Under the pieces are notes generated by a model. That model saw only the letters and a list, made by a program, of their open reading frames with translations. It made no database searches and was not told the origin of the DNA. A program made the position numbers and the translations under genes. A stretch of 64,000 nucleotides of DNA, taken from Monomorium pharaonis (Eukaryota > Arthropoda > Insecta > Hymenoptera > Formicidae). Shown here piece by piece: positions 32,917-43,421 of the stretch. Each line of letters begins with the position of its first letter. The stretch's first letter is position 1. The stretch is from assembly GCF_013373865.1 (NCBI RefSeq), contig NC_050472.1, positions 9,171,276 through 9,235,275 of the forward strand, read 5' to 3'.

Positions 32917-33453
32917 TTACACCGAGCACTTGGTACGCGTATCAAGGGGTGCGTTCTTAAATTTGCAACGGATGTAGCCAGATACACAAGAATGTCATTC
33001 TATCTTTGTTCAACTTTCCGTAAGTAACAAAGATGGAATGACATTCTGGTGTATCTGGCTGCATCCGTTGCGAATTTAACAACGCACCCAAATAGTGAAT
33101 TTAAGCTGATCAGCCAGTGATTAAACTAGAGCACTAAAAAAGTAGGTATTCTCACGTCCGCCATTTTTCTTCAAACTAGCAAGTAACTAGCATAATGTTT
33201 TACATATATAATACATCGCAATAACCTTTACAGTCTCAAGATCATAAATATCGTGTCTTCGTTTCATTGTCGCATAAAGTTTGGCGTTTCCAAAAATTAT
33301 TGACGTATATACATATATACAAAACATACCTAATTTTTTATGCTAGTTAAAAGAAAAATGGCGGACGTGAGAATACTTACTTTTATAGTGTCTTAATTAA
33401 ACACATTCACTAGTTATTTACTATTTGATACGCGTACCAAGTGCTCGGTGTAA
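32917..33453. mobile_element. Nested MITE cluster within an outer inverted repeat
   Basis: The outer arms TTACACCGAGCACTTGGTAC (32,917) and GTACCAAGTGCTCGGTGTAA (about 33,434-33,453) enclose two further palindromes. One is 32,947-33,089 (GGGTGCGTTCTTAAATTTGC...). The other is 33,132-33,391 (CACTAAAAAAGTAGGTATTC...GGACGTGAGAATAC). MITEs inserting into MITEs is the simplest reading. No coding sequence. Confidence 0.7.
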
Positions 33454-33565
33454 GGTGCCTTTTGATGCTGACGCTCGACGTTTATTTTCAGAGCGTCCAA
33501 AAGATCACGTGACCATTTCGCTTGACGTTAGCGTCAAAAAAGTGAAGTTGAATTTGTCTAACAAT

Positions 33566-34099
33566 TGTTGTATCCCTCGTCTCGGGATACAGTGCGGGAT
33601 CGCTACCGATGACTCCTCTGGATCAGGTTTCCAAAAGATAACGCCGAGAGTTAATAACAAGAGATATATATTTATTCTTCCTCTACACTTTCTTGATCGA
33701 ACCCGAAAGATGTATATCTAACTACAGTTGGTAGCTTCGACGAGCGACATATACTCGTCGCTATTATTATTAATTATGAGCCCATTCGTTCTCTTTCCTT
33801 AGCCTTTATATACTCAGCTATTCGGCTTGTTACTAAGGGATGTCACTCGCGGTCACGGGCCTTTGGCCCGTGCACTAGCTTAGCCAGCAATTGCTAGCTA
33901 GACGCATTCCACCGGAAATCAGGAGATTTTGGGTGGCGAAATGAGTAGTCACCGGATATGCTGCCCGGTGCGATGTCCGGTGTGAAGGCCGGTGTGATTC
34001 CCGGTAGCAAGGCCGGACGGTGATATCACGCGAGGTGTCACTCGACACCCTTATCGTTATTGCAAGTAAAGTTTGTGTGAGTGTCGCGCACTCACAACA
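33566..34099 (-). repeat. 3' LTR of the errantivirus-like element
   Basis: Starts TGTTGTATCCC and ends CTCACAACA on the plus strand. It contains GTCACGGGCCTTTGGCCCGT and repeated CCGG(T/A) words. It lies after the polypurine tract when read on the minus strand. Confidence 0.9.
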
Positions 34100-34113
34100 T
34101 CCCTCTCTCTTAT
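34100..34113 (-). promoter_or_regulatory. Polypurine tract
   Basis: Minus-strand AAGAGAGAGGGA directly abuts the 3' LTR, the position used to prime plus-strand DNA in LTR retroelements. Confidence 0.75.
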
Positions 34114-34290
34114 TGAAAAGAAAACGAGGGGGCTGAGTTTTTGCAATTAATAGATTTCGCTTTTTTATCGCTTTTCGCGTAGTAAAAAGAAAACTATATA
34201 TTAATTGCTATTTTCTTAGTGTTTTATACTAATAGTTACATACCATTTGTAGCTGGTATTGCTCGTTCTCAGATTCGCGTACACATAGAT

Positions 34291-34695
34291 TTAAGACTTT
34301 TCGAGGCTGAACATGTTCATGTCTAGGGTTTCGTTTATGGCCTCTTCTTCGTCGAGGAATATCTCGATGCACTTCCGGCAGTCTCTGGCAGGGCACACGT
34401 TCATTAGCACTTTTCCGCATTTGAAACACTGGGTGATTGTTTCCCAATGTTCGTCAGGTGAGAGCTGCGTCCGGTATCCGTGTGCCGATGGATCTCGTAT
34501 GGTGCAATAAAGCCGGTATCGTTGGCGATAACAGCTTCGGCACCATCTTCTCCAAGGAAACTCTGTTTCCACTAGACATCTCTCTGTTGGTTGGAGGCAG
34601 ATGCTTCGTAGAAGTCTCCCGTACCTTTCTGGGTGGTCCAATGGGCGCACTCCATCGATGGGCTGACTGAGTTCAAATTTCACAGGAATTTTCAT
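34291..34695 (-). CDS. Cys-rich accessory ORF downstream of env (134 aa)
   Basis: ATG at 34,695; the frame is intact. Cys pairs suggest zinc binding: WCRSC, QCFKCG, VCPARDCRKC and an earlier SICLQPTERC. Basic residues cluster in the first half; the tail is acidic (LDEEEAINETLD). Errantivirus genomes normally end with env, so an ORF here is extra. A regulatory or RNA-binding role is possible from the Cys pattern only. It would need a spliced mRNA or its own promoter. Confidence 0.6.
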   Translation of the reverse strand: MKIPVKFELSQPIDGVRPLDHPERYGRLLRSICLQPTERCLVETEFPWRRWCRSCYRQRYRLYCTIRDPSAHGYRTQLSPDEHWETITQCFKCGKVLMNVCPARDCRKCIEIFLDEEEAINETLDMNMFSLEKS

Positions 34696-35129
34696 CCTGT
34701 CCTTATGCTGGAAACTCTATGTCACCGGGCTAATTTGCGGGGCTGGTTCCGCCTGGCTGCTGCTGTGTTCTTGAGCTTGAACTTTGTTTACTGTAACGAC
34801 AGTATCGAGTCTTTGGGGCTCGATTGGGTCGTCAGTTTTTTATAATCTCGTAGAAAATAGAAGTGGTGGGGTGTAATTCCCTAAATCGGGCCATATATGG
34901 TCATAGTCAATTCAGCTGTGCACATCCGGTGTGTGAGCGAAATTTGCAGAAATAAGTTTTTTGATTCTTTGGTTCCGGTGTAACGCGATATATCGTGTGG
35001 TCTGATTTTGTTAATCTGAGACGTAGAGCTGTGCAAACTAATGCCACGCTTTTTTCCCCGCAGGAAACGATGGATCAAATTGTATATAGTATGTAATAAT
35101 TACTATTACATATAGTTATTAATTACTAT

Positions 35130-35160
<31 letters not shown>

Positions 35161-35188
35161 TTGTGTGTTAGAAACGTGTGCTGTTGCT

Positions 35189-36960
35189 TCATTTTAGGAT
35201 AGATCTCGGTATCGTATATTCTGTATCTATATCTAATGTAACCCGCTTATTGTTATTCCGCTTTTTCTTTTTTATTATAATAAATCCTATTACTACGGCT
35301 ATTATTATTATTACAATTGTTGTTCCGCTTGTTGCCATTGGAAAAATAAAGTGTGGCGACTGAAAACTTGAACTTGAATTTTTATTTAGTTTGTTGTCTA
35401 TCTCCTCTAATTTATCCTTGGAATTTTTTAATTCCGTCGGATTTGGTATAATATTTTTTAATTTTATTTCTTTGAGGCCTGTATCGTTTTCTAAGCCAGG
35501 CTTCTGTAGTAGTGAAATATTATACTGAGGTAGATATGATTCTACTCTTGTCTCATGTGACATCTTGGGTGATCTTATAATTGTATTTTCTGTTACTAAC
35601 TTACAGTTATTTTTTAATGTAATTTTACCTACTTTTTCAATTGTTTCCTTTATTTTTCCGTGGTCTTTACAATGTAGAGTAATTACTTGTTTTCGTGGTA
35701 ACGAGTATAGCCACGAGTGTGAATTACTTAGCGCTATCCATAGGCTGTGGTTCGACGTCGCATTTTTTATGTTACAATTTTTATAATGATCTTTAGTTTC
35801 TAGGTACATTTTTATTTCGCAGATAGAGTCTGGGTTTATTCGATATACGGGGTGATTTTCCGCGCATAGGTATTCGGTATTTATCTCTATGCATTTCCGC
35901 AGGTCGTTCTTTGCGAGGATTATGTAAGTACGCTGTTCTGTGTCTATTGCAATCAGGGGGTTGTTAATTTCTATGAATGAGAAAATGTTGTTCTGACTTG
36001 GGATAGGTAACGGAATTACGCTTAGTATTTCGTATTTTGGCATCAAAATTAAAGGGAATCGTAAAATAGTATATATATTTATTTGGTCGCAGTATGCGCC
36101 TACTGTCGCAAATTTCTCTATTGTCGACCATTCATTCTCTTTTATTCTGAATGGGAAGTAGAGTCCTTCGGGCAATTGCGAGCTAGCGTCTTTAAGTGAT
36201 TCTATTATTATTGAAATGGGTGTTAAACGAGGATGCAGAATTCCTTCTTTCAAAAACGTTAAGTATTCTAGTACGTCTTCTGCGTCGCGTGTTAGATCAG
36301 ACAGTACCGCGTTAATTATTATAAAATTTTCGTGTAGGTTACTTTGGCGTTCATCTTCTAATAATTTTGTTCTTAGTTTGTCTGTCACGTCCGCGAGAGT
36401 ATTTTCGTTTTGTCGAATAGTTCTTTCACTGTTATCAATGTGGGCGATAGTGGCTTGCATTGTTTTTATTTGGTTTTTTATTGCGTGTTTGTTTAATTCC
36501 TGTGAGTCGTGTAATACCGTTAATTGTTCGTTAATTAATTTTTCGTCGTTTGCGTCCATTGTACCAAACAATGATTTTGCGACTGACTCTATCCCGTCGA
36601 TTAATCCTCTTCTGTGTATTCTTATATTGTATGTTGAGTTTATGCGTTCTACTAGTTTATTAGTTTTTTCACACCCTTTTGCAATGACGCTGTGTAAATT
36701 TTCACATGTTTCTTTACCTATGACTGCTATCATTTTGCATAGATTATCCGTTTTGCGTACGTATTTTTCTACCTGTGTGAGTCGTTTTGATAGTGACGTC
36801 ACGTCTATCTTGATGACTACCTTCCAAAAAGATTCAACCTCATGTAATCCTCCTAGCTTTTCAAAATATATCCCTGGATGATGCGTAAATTTTTCTATTT
36901 CATATGGCGCCTTTATGTCCGAGTCTTCTGCGGAACTTAGCGTCACCCAGATTATAAATC
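35189..36960 (-). CDS. env: Envelope glycoprotein, errantivirus/baculovirus F type
   Basis: The open frame gives about 585 aa. A furin-like site RIHRR is followed by a fusion-peptide-like GLIDGIESVAKSLFGTMD (about residue 114), the arrangement of the baculovirus F/insect Env fusion family. A membrane anchor near the C-terminus (TIVIIIIAVVIGFIII) is followed by a basic tail. No ATG starts the frame. A likely acceptor TTACAG lies just upstream (about 36,970), and the first residues (FIIWVTLSSA) look like the end of a signal peptide. So env is probably made from a spliced mRNA whose first exon supplies the start. The frame itself is intact. Confidence 0.85.
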
Positions 36961-37334
36961 TGTAATTATTTTGTTTTCTTAAAAAAAATTTTTTTTTTTT
37001 GTGATATGTATTATATTTAATTGCTACAAAAGTATTTTTATAATGTGATCGCTGTGGGACCGTGGGAGCGGAAAGGGATTCTCAAGTTTAGATGGGGGCG
37101 GAAAAGAATTCTCCAATTTGTATCGTTTATTATTTCGCGCTTCAAAATGTGTCATATTTTCGTTTCCGTTGCCTGTGTTTCTCGTTGATTCCTCATTTTT
37201 TTATCGCTGCTTAGCGTTGCATCCTGTTATCTGTTTACACCTTCTTTCGTGTGTCTTTTCTCCTCTGGACGATCCGACCCTTTAGTCTCCTGTCGGCTGT
37301 TCGTGCGTTTGCTTTGAAGTTTGTTTTTATAATC

Positions 37335-37826
37335 ATGTCTCGTCGTGAATTTTTCTTTGCGTCTTCCAGTGAGGAAAGTGCTGAGGAGAGTGAAAACAGT
37401 TTTGACGACTTCAGCGATCTTGACACTGTGGCTCTTTTGGGCGAAAGTTTTTCGTCCGTTGATGAGGAGTGCACGGGTGCCGCTGAGCCGTTGCTCGTCA
37501 ACGGGTTTGAACATTTGTCAGACCCTGATAGTGCTCCTTATGACGATTTGGACCTATTTATGGACCTTTCGCAGGAGTCCGAGATGTTTGTACCCGCCGG
37601 TGCGGAGGGTGACGTGGTCTCGGAGAGTTTTCCGAGCGAAGAGCTTGAGGAAGTGGTAATACCCGGTCCTTTGCTTGCTCGTTTTTTGACGAGCGATTTT
37701 GGTGACGAGTTCGAGGACAATCTCGACCTTGAATTTGAATTTGCCGTGGACCTTTATTTACGCGGGGGGAACTTGCCGCATCTGGATCTTCCGCCGGAGG
37801 ATCCAGACATGGACGCGGTTGACTAA
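37335..37826 (+). CDS. Antisense acidic ORF (163 aa) between integrase and env
   Basis: ATG at 37,335; open to TAA at 37,826, opposite in sense to all other genes of the element. The protein is extremely acidic and Ser-rich (ASSSEESAEESENSFDDFSD; DEFEDNLDLEFEFAVDLYL; LPPEDPDMDAVD) with short hydrophobic-acidic patches like transactivation domains. The composition is biased, but the minus strand here has only shorter, basic frames. No homologue is recognised. A GT-type donor consensus (TTCGGTGAGT, about 37,968) follows downstream on the same strand. It could be a real antisense gene or a chance open frame. Confidence 0.45.
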   Translation: MSRREFFFASSSEESAEESENSFDDFSDLDTVALLGESFSSVDEECTGAAEPLLVNGFEHLSDPDSAPYDDLDLFMDLSQESEMFVPAGAEGDVVSESFPSEELEEVVIPGPLLARFLTSDFGDEFEDNLDLEFEFAVDLYLRGGNLPHLDLPPEDPDMDAVD

Positions 37827-38049
37827 TCCGTGCATGGATACTTTGTAGTGGTAGTATAGTAGTTTGTAGTGGGTAATTTAGTTTTAGTGTTTAGTTTAGT
37901 TTTAGTGTATAGTTCCTCTTTTGCTGACTGCTGTTATGGATTATGTTCCTGGTTGGCGATCTTCGTTTCGGTGAGTCCAATTTTTTTTTTTATTCTTTAT
38001 TTTTGTTGTGAGTGTGTGTGCATGTGAGCATGTTTTTTATCCTCTCTTT

Positions 38050-39862
38050 TGACCGCGGGTTAGGCTTCAATAAACGGTTTCAGACGGTTTACGTGTACGC
38101 GCGTCGTTGTCCTCCCTCGCTTTATTGTATAGTTTATATTAGAATGTTTTTCGGTTACCGTATACGGTCCGGTCCATTGCGCGTCGAGTTTCTTCGATCT
38201 TCCGCGTCGGAGCGTTTCGTCGTAAAGTAATACTTTTTTGCCGACTTTAAATCTTATTTCTTTTGTCTTTTTATCGTACTGCGTCTTGGCCTTGGCCTTT
38301 TCGTCTTTTATATTTTCGCGTGCGACACGATTAGTAGCCCTTAACCTTTCCCGTAATTCCTGCGCGTAATCGTCGTAGTTGTAGGTAGGTTTAGGCGGTT
38401 TTGTCAGGGCCGTTGGCAGTTTTGCCTGTCGACCGTAGATTAATTCAAACGGTGTGTACCCTGAGGCGTTGTATTATATGTGTGCATCGCGTACGGGATC
38501 CATTTGTCCCAATCGGTTTGGTCCTTATTTATATAATGTCGCAGGTATTCTGCTAAGGTCCGATGTGATCGCTCGAGGATACCATTGCTCTCGGTATGCG
38601 GTAGTCTGAATTTTATTTATCTTCAGTAGCTTGCACGTATTCTTGAAAATTTCGCTCAGGAAGTTGGTGCCTTGGTCGGTCAGTACGTATTCTGGCGTTC
38701 CGTATTCCAGGACGATCTTCGTGACAAATTCTTTGCTCACGGTATTTGCTTCCTGGTTCGGTATAGGTATCGCCTTACTAAATTTTGTAAGATGATCTTG
38801 GAATGTCAGTAGGTACCGATTTTCATTTTTTGTCAGCGTTAGTGGTCCCACTATATCCAGCGCACATTTTTCGAAAGGTCGGCTAGGCGTGTCCGTGACG
38901 ACAAGAGGAGCTTTTATTCTCCGAGAAAGTTTATTCTTCTGACAAAGCTTACATTTTTTAATGTATCGCTCTACATCGGCCGTTAATCCGGGCCAATTAT
39001 GTGTCAATCGTATTCTTTTTATTGTTTTCTCAATTCCTTGGTGCCCTCCCGTAGGTGCATCATGATATTCATATAGAATTTGTTTTTTCTTTTCTTCTGT
39101 GTATGCTGGTTTGCATACGTTGTCCTCTTCCTTTTCATCTTCTGTAGATGCACGTGCGTATTCGCCGTCTTCGTCTAGTGTGAGGATTTTATTAGCTGCT
39201 TCTGTAACGTGAGCTTCTCGCTTCACGTTGCGACTTAGCGCGTCGGCGTTCGCGTTTGCTCGACCAGCCTTATGAATAATTTCGTAATCATATTCCTCTA
39301 GTTTTAATCGCCATCGGATCAATCTTGATCCGGGGTCATTTACGTTAAATAACCATATGAGGGGTTTGTGATCGGTTACGATTTTGAATTTTGTCCCATA
39401 GACATACGGCCGAAAGTGTTTTACAGCCCATACTATTGCAAGTAATTCTTTCTCTGTCGTGCTGTAGTTTTGCTCGGCACGGTTTAATATTCTGCTCGCG
39501 TAAGCAATGGGACGGTCTTTTCCTATCGGTCCCTGTGACAGTACGGCTCCTATTGCATAATCTGAGGCGTCGGTAGTTACATTGAATTCTTTTGCAAAGT
39601 CTGGGTATTGAAGAACGGGCGCCGTGGTTAGTTTTTCTTTTAATGTGTTGAAAGCTATTTGCTGTTCGGCAGTCCACGCGAATGTTTCCGTCTTTTTTGT
39701 TAATTTTGTTAATGGTTTCGCGATCTTGGAAAAATCGCTGATAAATTTTCGGTAATATCCGGCCAGGCCTATAAATGATTGGATATCTTTGACCTTTTTA
39801 GGCTCCGAAAAATCTTCTATTTTTGCCGGCTTGCAATTTTGCCGGGTCTGGCGATATTCCAT
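38050..39862 (-). pseudogene. pol: Gypsy pol: RT C-terminus, RNase H and integrase (frame breaks)
   Basis: The long frame 39,862-38,525 holds the RT thumb/connection (SFIGLAGYYRKFISDFSKIA), RNase H (VTTDASDYAIGAVLSQ; STTEKELLAIVWAVKHF), the integrase HHCC zinc finger (YHDAPTGGHQG...CKLCQKNK) and core Asp residues (CALDIVGPL; VLTDQGTNF). Near 38,620 the frame changes and the last catalytic region continues in another frame. A second change lies near 38,475, and C-terminal integrase sequence runs on to about 38,050. The junction with the upstream RT part (near 39,830) is also out of frame. The copy is therefore not continuous. Confidence 0.85.
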
Positions 39863-40649
39863 CTTCGGAAATTACATGTCCTAGGTAATTTACTTCCTTG
39901 CGCAGAAACTCGCACTTGTCCGGTTGCAATTTTAAGTTCGCTTTTTGTAGGCGTTGCAATACTTCCGTTAGGCGTTTATTATGGTCGTTTAGACTCGATC
40001 CGTATATCACTATGTCATCGAGATATACTAGGCATCTGAGTCCTTGAATTCCCATGAGTACCGAGTTCATCAGCCTCTGGAAGGTGGCTGGCGCATTTTT
40101 TAATCCAAAGGGCATCCGATTATATTTATAATGTCCGTATGGTGTCGAGAATGCTGTCTTTTGTTTATCTGGCTCAGCCATCGGTATCTGATGATACCCC
40201 GACGCTAAATCTAGCGTCGAAAAATATTTGGCGTTTCCCAGTTGATCTAATATTTCCTCAATATTGGGTAGGGGGAAAGACTCGCCAATTGTCAGATCAT
40301 TAAGCTTTCGGAAGTCGATCACGATTCGGAGCTTTGGTTTTCCAGACGAGTCAGCTTTTTTGGGTACCACTAGTGGGGGTGCATTCCATTGGCTCGTGCT
40401 GGCTCTGATAATGCCATCATGCAGCATTTGTTTTATCTGTGTATTCACCTCTTCCTTATGCTTTGCGGGGAGGCGATACGGCCGTACGTTGACCGGCGAT
40501 GAGTCGGCTTGTGTACGTATTTCGTGTTTCACTGCTGCAGTGCATGTCAGTGGTTCTCTACTTAGGTGGAAGGTATCTTGGTATTCTTCGCATATCCGTG
40601 TGGGTGCCTGTCGTTCTTCCGAATTGAGATGCTGGGTACGCAATGTTTG
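39798..40649 (-). pseudogene. pol: Gypsy reverse transcriptase (palm and fingers)
   Basis: The frame is contiguous with the gag-protease ORF except for one TGA at 40,652-40,650. RT motifs are KLRIVIDFRKLNDLT, STLDLASGYHQIPM, FGLKNAPATFQRLMN and YLDDIVIYG (catalytic DD), then NYLGHVISEDGI. The end near 39,830 runs out of frame into the next segment. This polymerase copies the element's RNA into DNA. Its frame relation to gag-protease suggests a single polyprotein in the ancestor. Confidence 0.88.
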
Positions 40650-42293
40650 TCAGATCCGTTTGCTTCGTGGGAGTTTATCCGCACGTTCCGCCTTGTTGAT
40701 AACCGCGTATATTTGATGATCACTTTCGTCGGGATCTTCTATGGTCACGTGTGGCGTGCCTATCTCTACCGGCTTTTCTGTGGTATTTATGATGCTGACT
40801 ACGCATGCAAAATCCTTCGGCTCGACCATGCATCGACCGATATATACGCCGGGCTTAGTTTCTTTTGCTTGGATTACTCCGGGCTGATTTCGGTTAGTGG
40901 TTGCTCGGACAATAGTCTCACTGCGCGGTTGTAGAATTATCTTACCGTAAGGTTTTATTTTGAAAGTGACGCCGGCGATGTTCAATTGTTGCTTGTCGTA
41001 ATCGCAAATCACGCGGTGGTTTTTCATGAAGTCGAGTCCCAGTATTCCATCGTACTCCATGGGGAAGTCATCCTTGACCACGTACATGGTGTGTTTTAAT
41101 ACTTGTTCGCCTAGATTAATGTGGGCCTGCATGCTTCCAATGGTGTACATTTTGTGCCCCGTTATTTCTGCAAGGGTGATTTTTTCGGGGGAAATTCTAG
41201 TTTTCCCTTTCAAGTTTTTTACCTTGATGAGTGAAAGGGTTGCGCCCGAATCGAAAAGCATGTTAATTTCTCCCGAGCGCGTCTCTCGTATCGGAAGCGT
41301 GATTTGGTCTAGGCCGCTGCTCGGCTGGGCGGCTCGAGTTACTTGCGCGACCTGATACGTCTGAGCGCGCTTATCTTTCTTTCCGGCTGTTTTCCTTTCG
41401 TTTTCGCTACTAGACTCGGATCCGGAATTCTTCTTTCTACGCGGTTCGATCGCTTTTCTAGGGTTGTTATTTTTATTCCCATTATTTTGTGGTCGAGGAG
41501 GGTGATATGACGTTTTGTTGCGAGGTCTCTCGTTCAAATGCCAACACTCGGTTTGTGTGTGGCCACGTTTTTTGCAATGCTTGCAGAATTTCTCTACGGT
41601 ATTTATACGTGTTTTATCAGGTTGTGGTAGTGCGAACCGGTTCGAGTAACGACTGTTACGACAGTCTTTTCCGTGATGTCCTAACTTTCCGCACTTTCGA
41701 CATTGTAGCTTATTTTTGTAATTATCTGCGGCCGGCATATAATATTTGGGTTTTGGGCGGGAAACTGTCGTTCCCTTTATTCGTTCTTCTGCGGTCGCGG
41801 CAGCTATCGCATCCTGCAACGTTGCACAGCCTCGTGATCTGACTACGGCTTTTGTGTCGTTGTTTAGCCCTATCTGATAATTCTCAAGCGCTTGTTGTTG
41901 TAGGATATCTAATATCGCGCGTTTATTTTCCGTTGTGTAATGTTGTTGATCCTCTATCATGGACTCGTACAAATCCATTGTTAGTTTGTCTGCTCTAAGT
42001 CCGTAGGTTCGCGCATTTTCTCCGGTTCTTTGTTTGAGAGTATTAAATTCAATTTGTAAATGTGTGGTGCTCTTTTTACTCACGTAGCACGCTTCTAATT
42101 CCTGTCTTAGTTGTTCAAAATCGCAAATTTTTCGCGTTTGGAAGTCCAACATTGCGCGTCCTTTCAATTTGGTGCATAAGATAGCTCCTAACAAAGTTAC
42201 CTCATCGTTCGGGTCGATGTTTTCGACCGCATATGTCATTGCGCTTAGAAACTCTTGTAGTTTGCTTGCATTCCCGTCGAATTCAGGGATCAT
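40650..42293 (-). CDS. gag-pro: Gag capsid, nucleocapsid zinc knuckles and protease
   Basis: From the ATG at 42,293, 547 aa. The first 200 residues match a retrotransposon capsid (FDGNASKLQEFLSAM; CYVSKKSTTHLQIEFNTLKQ). Two zinc knuckles follow, CRKCGKLGHHGKDC and CKHCKKRGHTQTEC, then a basic linker. An aspartic protease (MLFDSGATLSLIKV; ILGLDFMKNHRV) and a pol-linker complete it. Gag and protease are in one frame. The frame also continues upstream through a single TAG into 42,360-43,067, and downstream through a TGA into RT. Confidence 0.85.
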   Translation of the reverse strand: MIPEFDGNASKLQEFLSAMTYAVENIDPNDEVTLLGAILCTKLKGRAMLDFQTRKICDFEQLRQELEACYVSKKSTTHLQIEFNTLKQRTGENARTYGLRADKLTMDLYESMIEDQQHYTTENKRAILDILQQQALENYQIGLNNDTKAVVRSRGCATLQDAIAAATAEERIKGTTVSRPKPKYYMPAADNYKNKLQCRKCGKLGHHGKDCRNSRYSNRFALPQPDKTRINTVEKFCKHCKKRGHTQTECWHLNERPRNKTSYHPPRPQNNGNKNNNPRKAIEPRRKKNSGSESSSENERKTAGKKDKRAQTYQVAQVTRAAQPSSGLDQITLPIRETRSGEINMLFDSGATLSLIKVKNLKGKTRISPEKITLAEITGHKMYTIGSMQAHINLGEQVLKHTMYVVKDDFPMEYDGILGLDFMKNHRVICDYDKQQLNIAGVTFKIKPYGKIILQPRSETIVRATTNRNQPGVIQAKETKPGVYIGRCMVEPKDFACVVSIINTTEKPVEIGTPHVTIEDPDESDHQIYAVINKAERADKLPRSKRI

Positions 42294-42359
42294 GCAGCGT
42301 GCTTCTTTTAACGGTAGGGACCCGCGACCTCGCTGGTGGCGAACATCATCGTGATCTAC

Positions 42360-43067
42360 CTAGGTTGTGTCTCTCCTGCTGAGTCGCGATGGTCGATAGT
42401 CGTGAATGCGCTGAGTGTGTACTTGCGTTTCCCGTACGGCGTCTATGTCTGTTTGTAACCGACGTAATTCTTGAATCACCGCGCGCAGAGTGTCCCGGAC
42501 TTTATTGTCTTTCTCTTGCGCTACGTTTGGCGGTGCTGCTCGTGCAACTGGGTTTTCGCGAACTTCTTGGTGTATTTCTTGAAGTTCTCGCTCTGCGTCG
42601 GCTATGAAATGTTGAGCCTCTGATTGTTGAGTTCCCGAGGGTTGGGCTTGTTCGTTGGTACTCATTTTGTATCTCTCAAAAATTTCTTCAGGGTTAAAGA
42701 TATCGGATTCGTATGAGGTCAGTGAAAATTCACCTCGTGAAGATACGCGGCTCGGAGTACGACTAACGTACGGTCTCGTTCGTCTGTCCACACGTTCCCG
42801 TCGTGTCACGTCAACTGCGTCGGTGGAAAATAAACTGGCGTCGAGGGCCCCGAAAGGAAATTCTCGCTCACGTATGACGTGCTCGGGTAGCTCGCTATCG
42901 CCGTCTAGGAGACGCCCTAAGGCCCTGCGATCGTTATCTCGATCCTCGCGGAGGGCCTGTGCCGCTCGCCACGCTAATTCTAACTCGCGATAGTGTATGG
43001 ATTGCGCCGCCGTTGCACTGAATAGCCACGATTCGTTTCTTATCGGTGTACTATTGTCGTCGGACAT
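42360..43067 (-). CDS. gag: Gag N-terminal region (matrix-like), 235 aa
   Basis: ATG at 43,067, about 350 bp after the 5' LTR. The product is rich in Arg, Glu and Gln with helical segments (ELELAWRAAQALREDRDNDR; AVIQELRRLQTDIDAVRETQ). It ends at TAG 42,362-42,360 in the same frame as the capsid part, 22 codons before the capsid ATG. In related elements this would be the amino part of Gag, which binds membrane or RNA. The TAG may be a mutation or a readthrough site. Confidence 0.65.
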   Translation of the reverse strand: MSDDNSTPIRNESWLFSATAAQSIHYRELELAWRAAQALREDRDNDRRALGRLLDGDSELPEHVIREREFPFGALDASLFSTDAVDVTRRERVDRRTRPYVSRTPSRVSSRGEFSLTSYESDIFNPEEIFERYKMSTNEQAQPSGTQQSEAQHFIADAERELQEIHQEVRENPVARAAPPNVAQEKDNKVRDTLRAVIQELRRLQTDIDAVRETQVHTQRIHDYRPSRLSRRDTT

Positions 43068-43398
43068 TCGCTATCGCGAGTTTTTTTTTTTTTGTTTTTT
43101 TGTATACAAAATAGTTTTGTGGACTTACATTATTGCGATGTATCGCCGCATGTTGTCCGTCGCTCAGCTGCTAGTGGCTGGTGCGTCACGTTGCGGTAGG
43201 TCGGTGTCATCTTAGATAACACCGCTATCGCTGTTGTCCGGTGCTATCTTCCTTCCTTGTCTCGGATGATCAGCAGGTCGGCTTCGTTGCGCCTCGGGTG
43301 AATTGTTGCCCTGGCTTTAATGTTTCTCTTCGGCGGTTTTCCTCTGTATGTTGAGTCCGTTAGGGAGCGTTTTTTCCTTTTCGGTATCTTTCGGCAGT

Positions 43399-43418
43399 GA
43401 ATCCCACCGCTGCCACCA
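43399..43418 (-). promoter_or_regulatory. Primer-binding site (candidate)
   Basis: On the minus strand, TGGTGGCAGCGGTGGGATTC begins 3 nt after the 5' LTR. The TGG start and position fit a tRNA primer-binding site. I do not assign the tRNA. Confidence 0.65.
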
Positions 43419-43421
43419 ATT

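Noticed and set aside
34229..34510. Plus-strand frames over the Cys-rich ORF at 34.2-34.7 kb
   Set aside because: They are shorter, lack motifs, and overlap the better-supported minus-strand frame.
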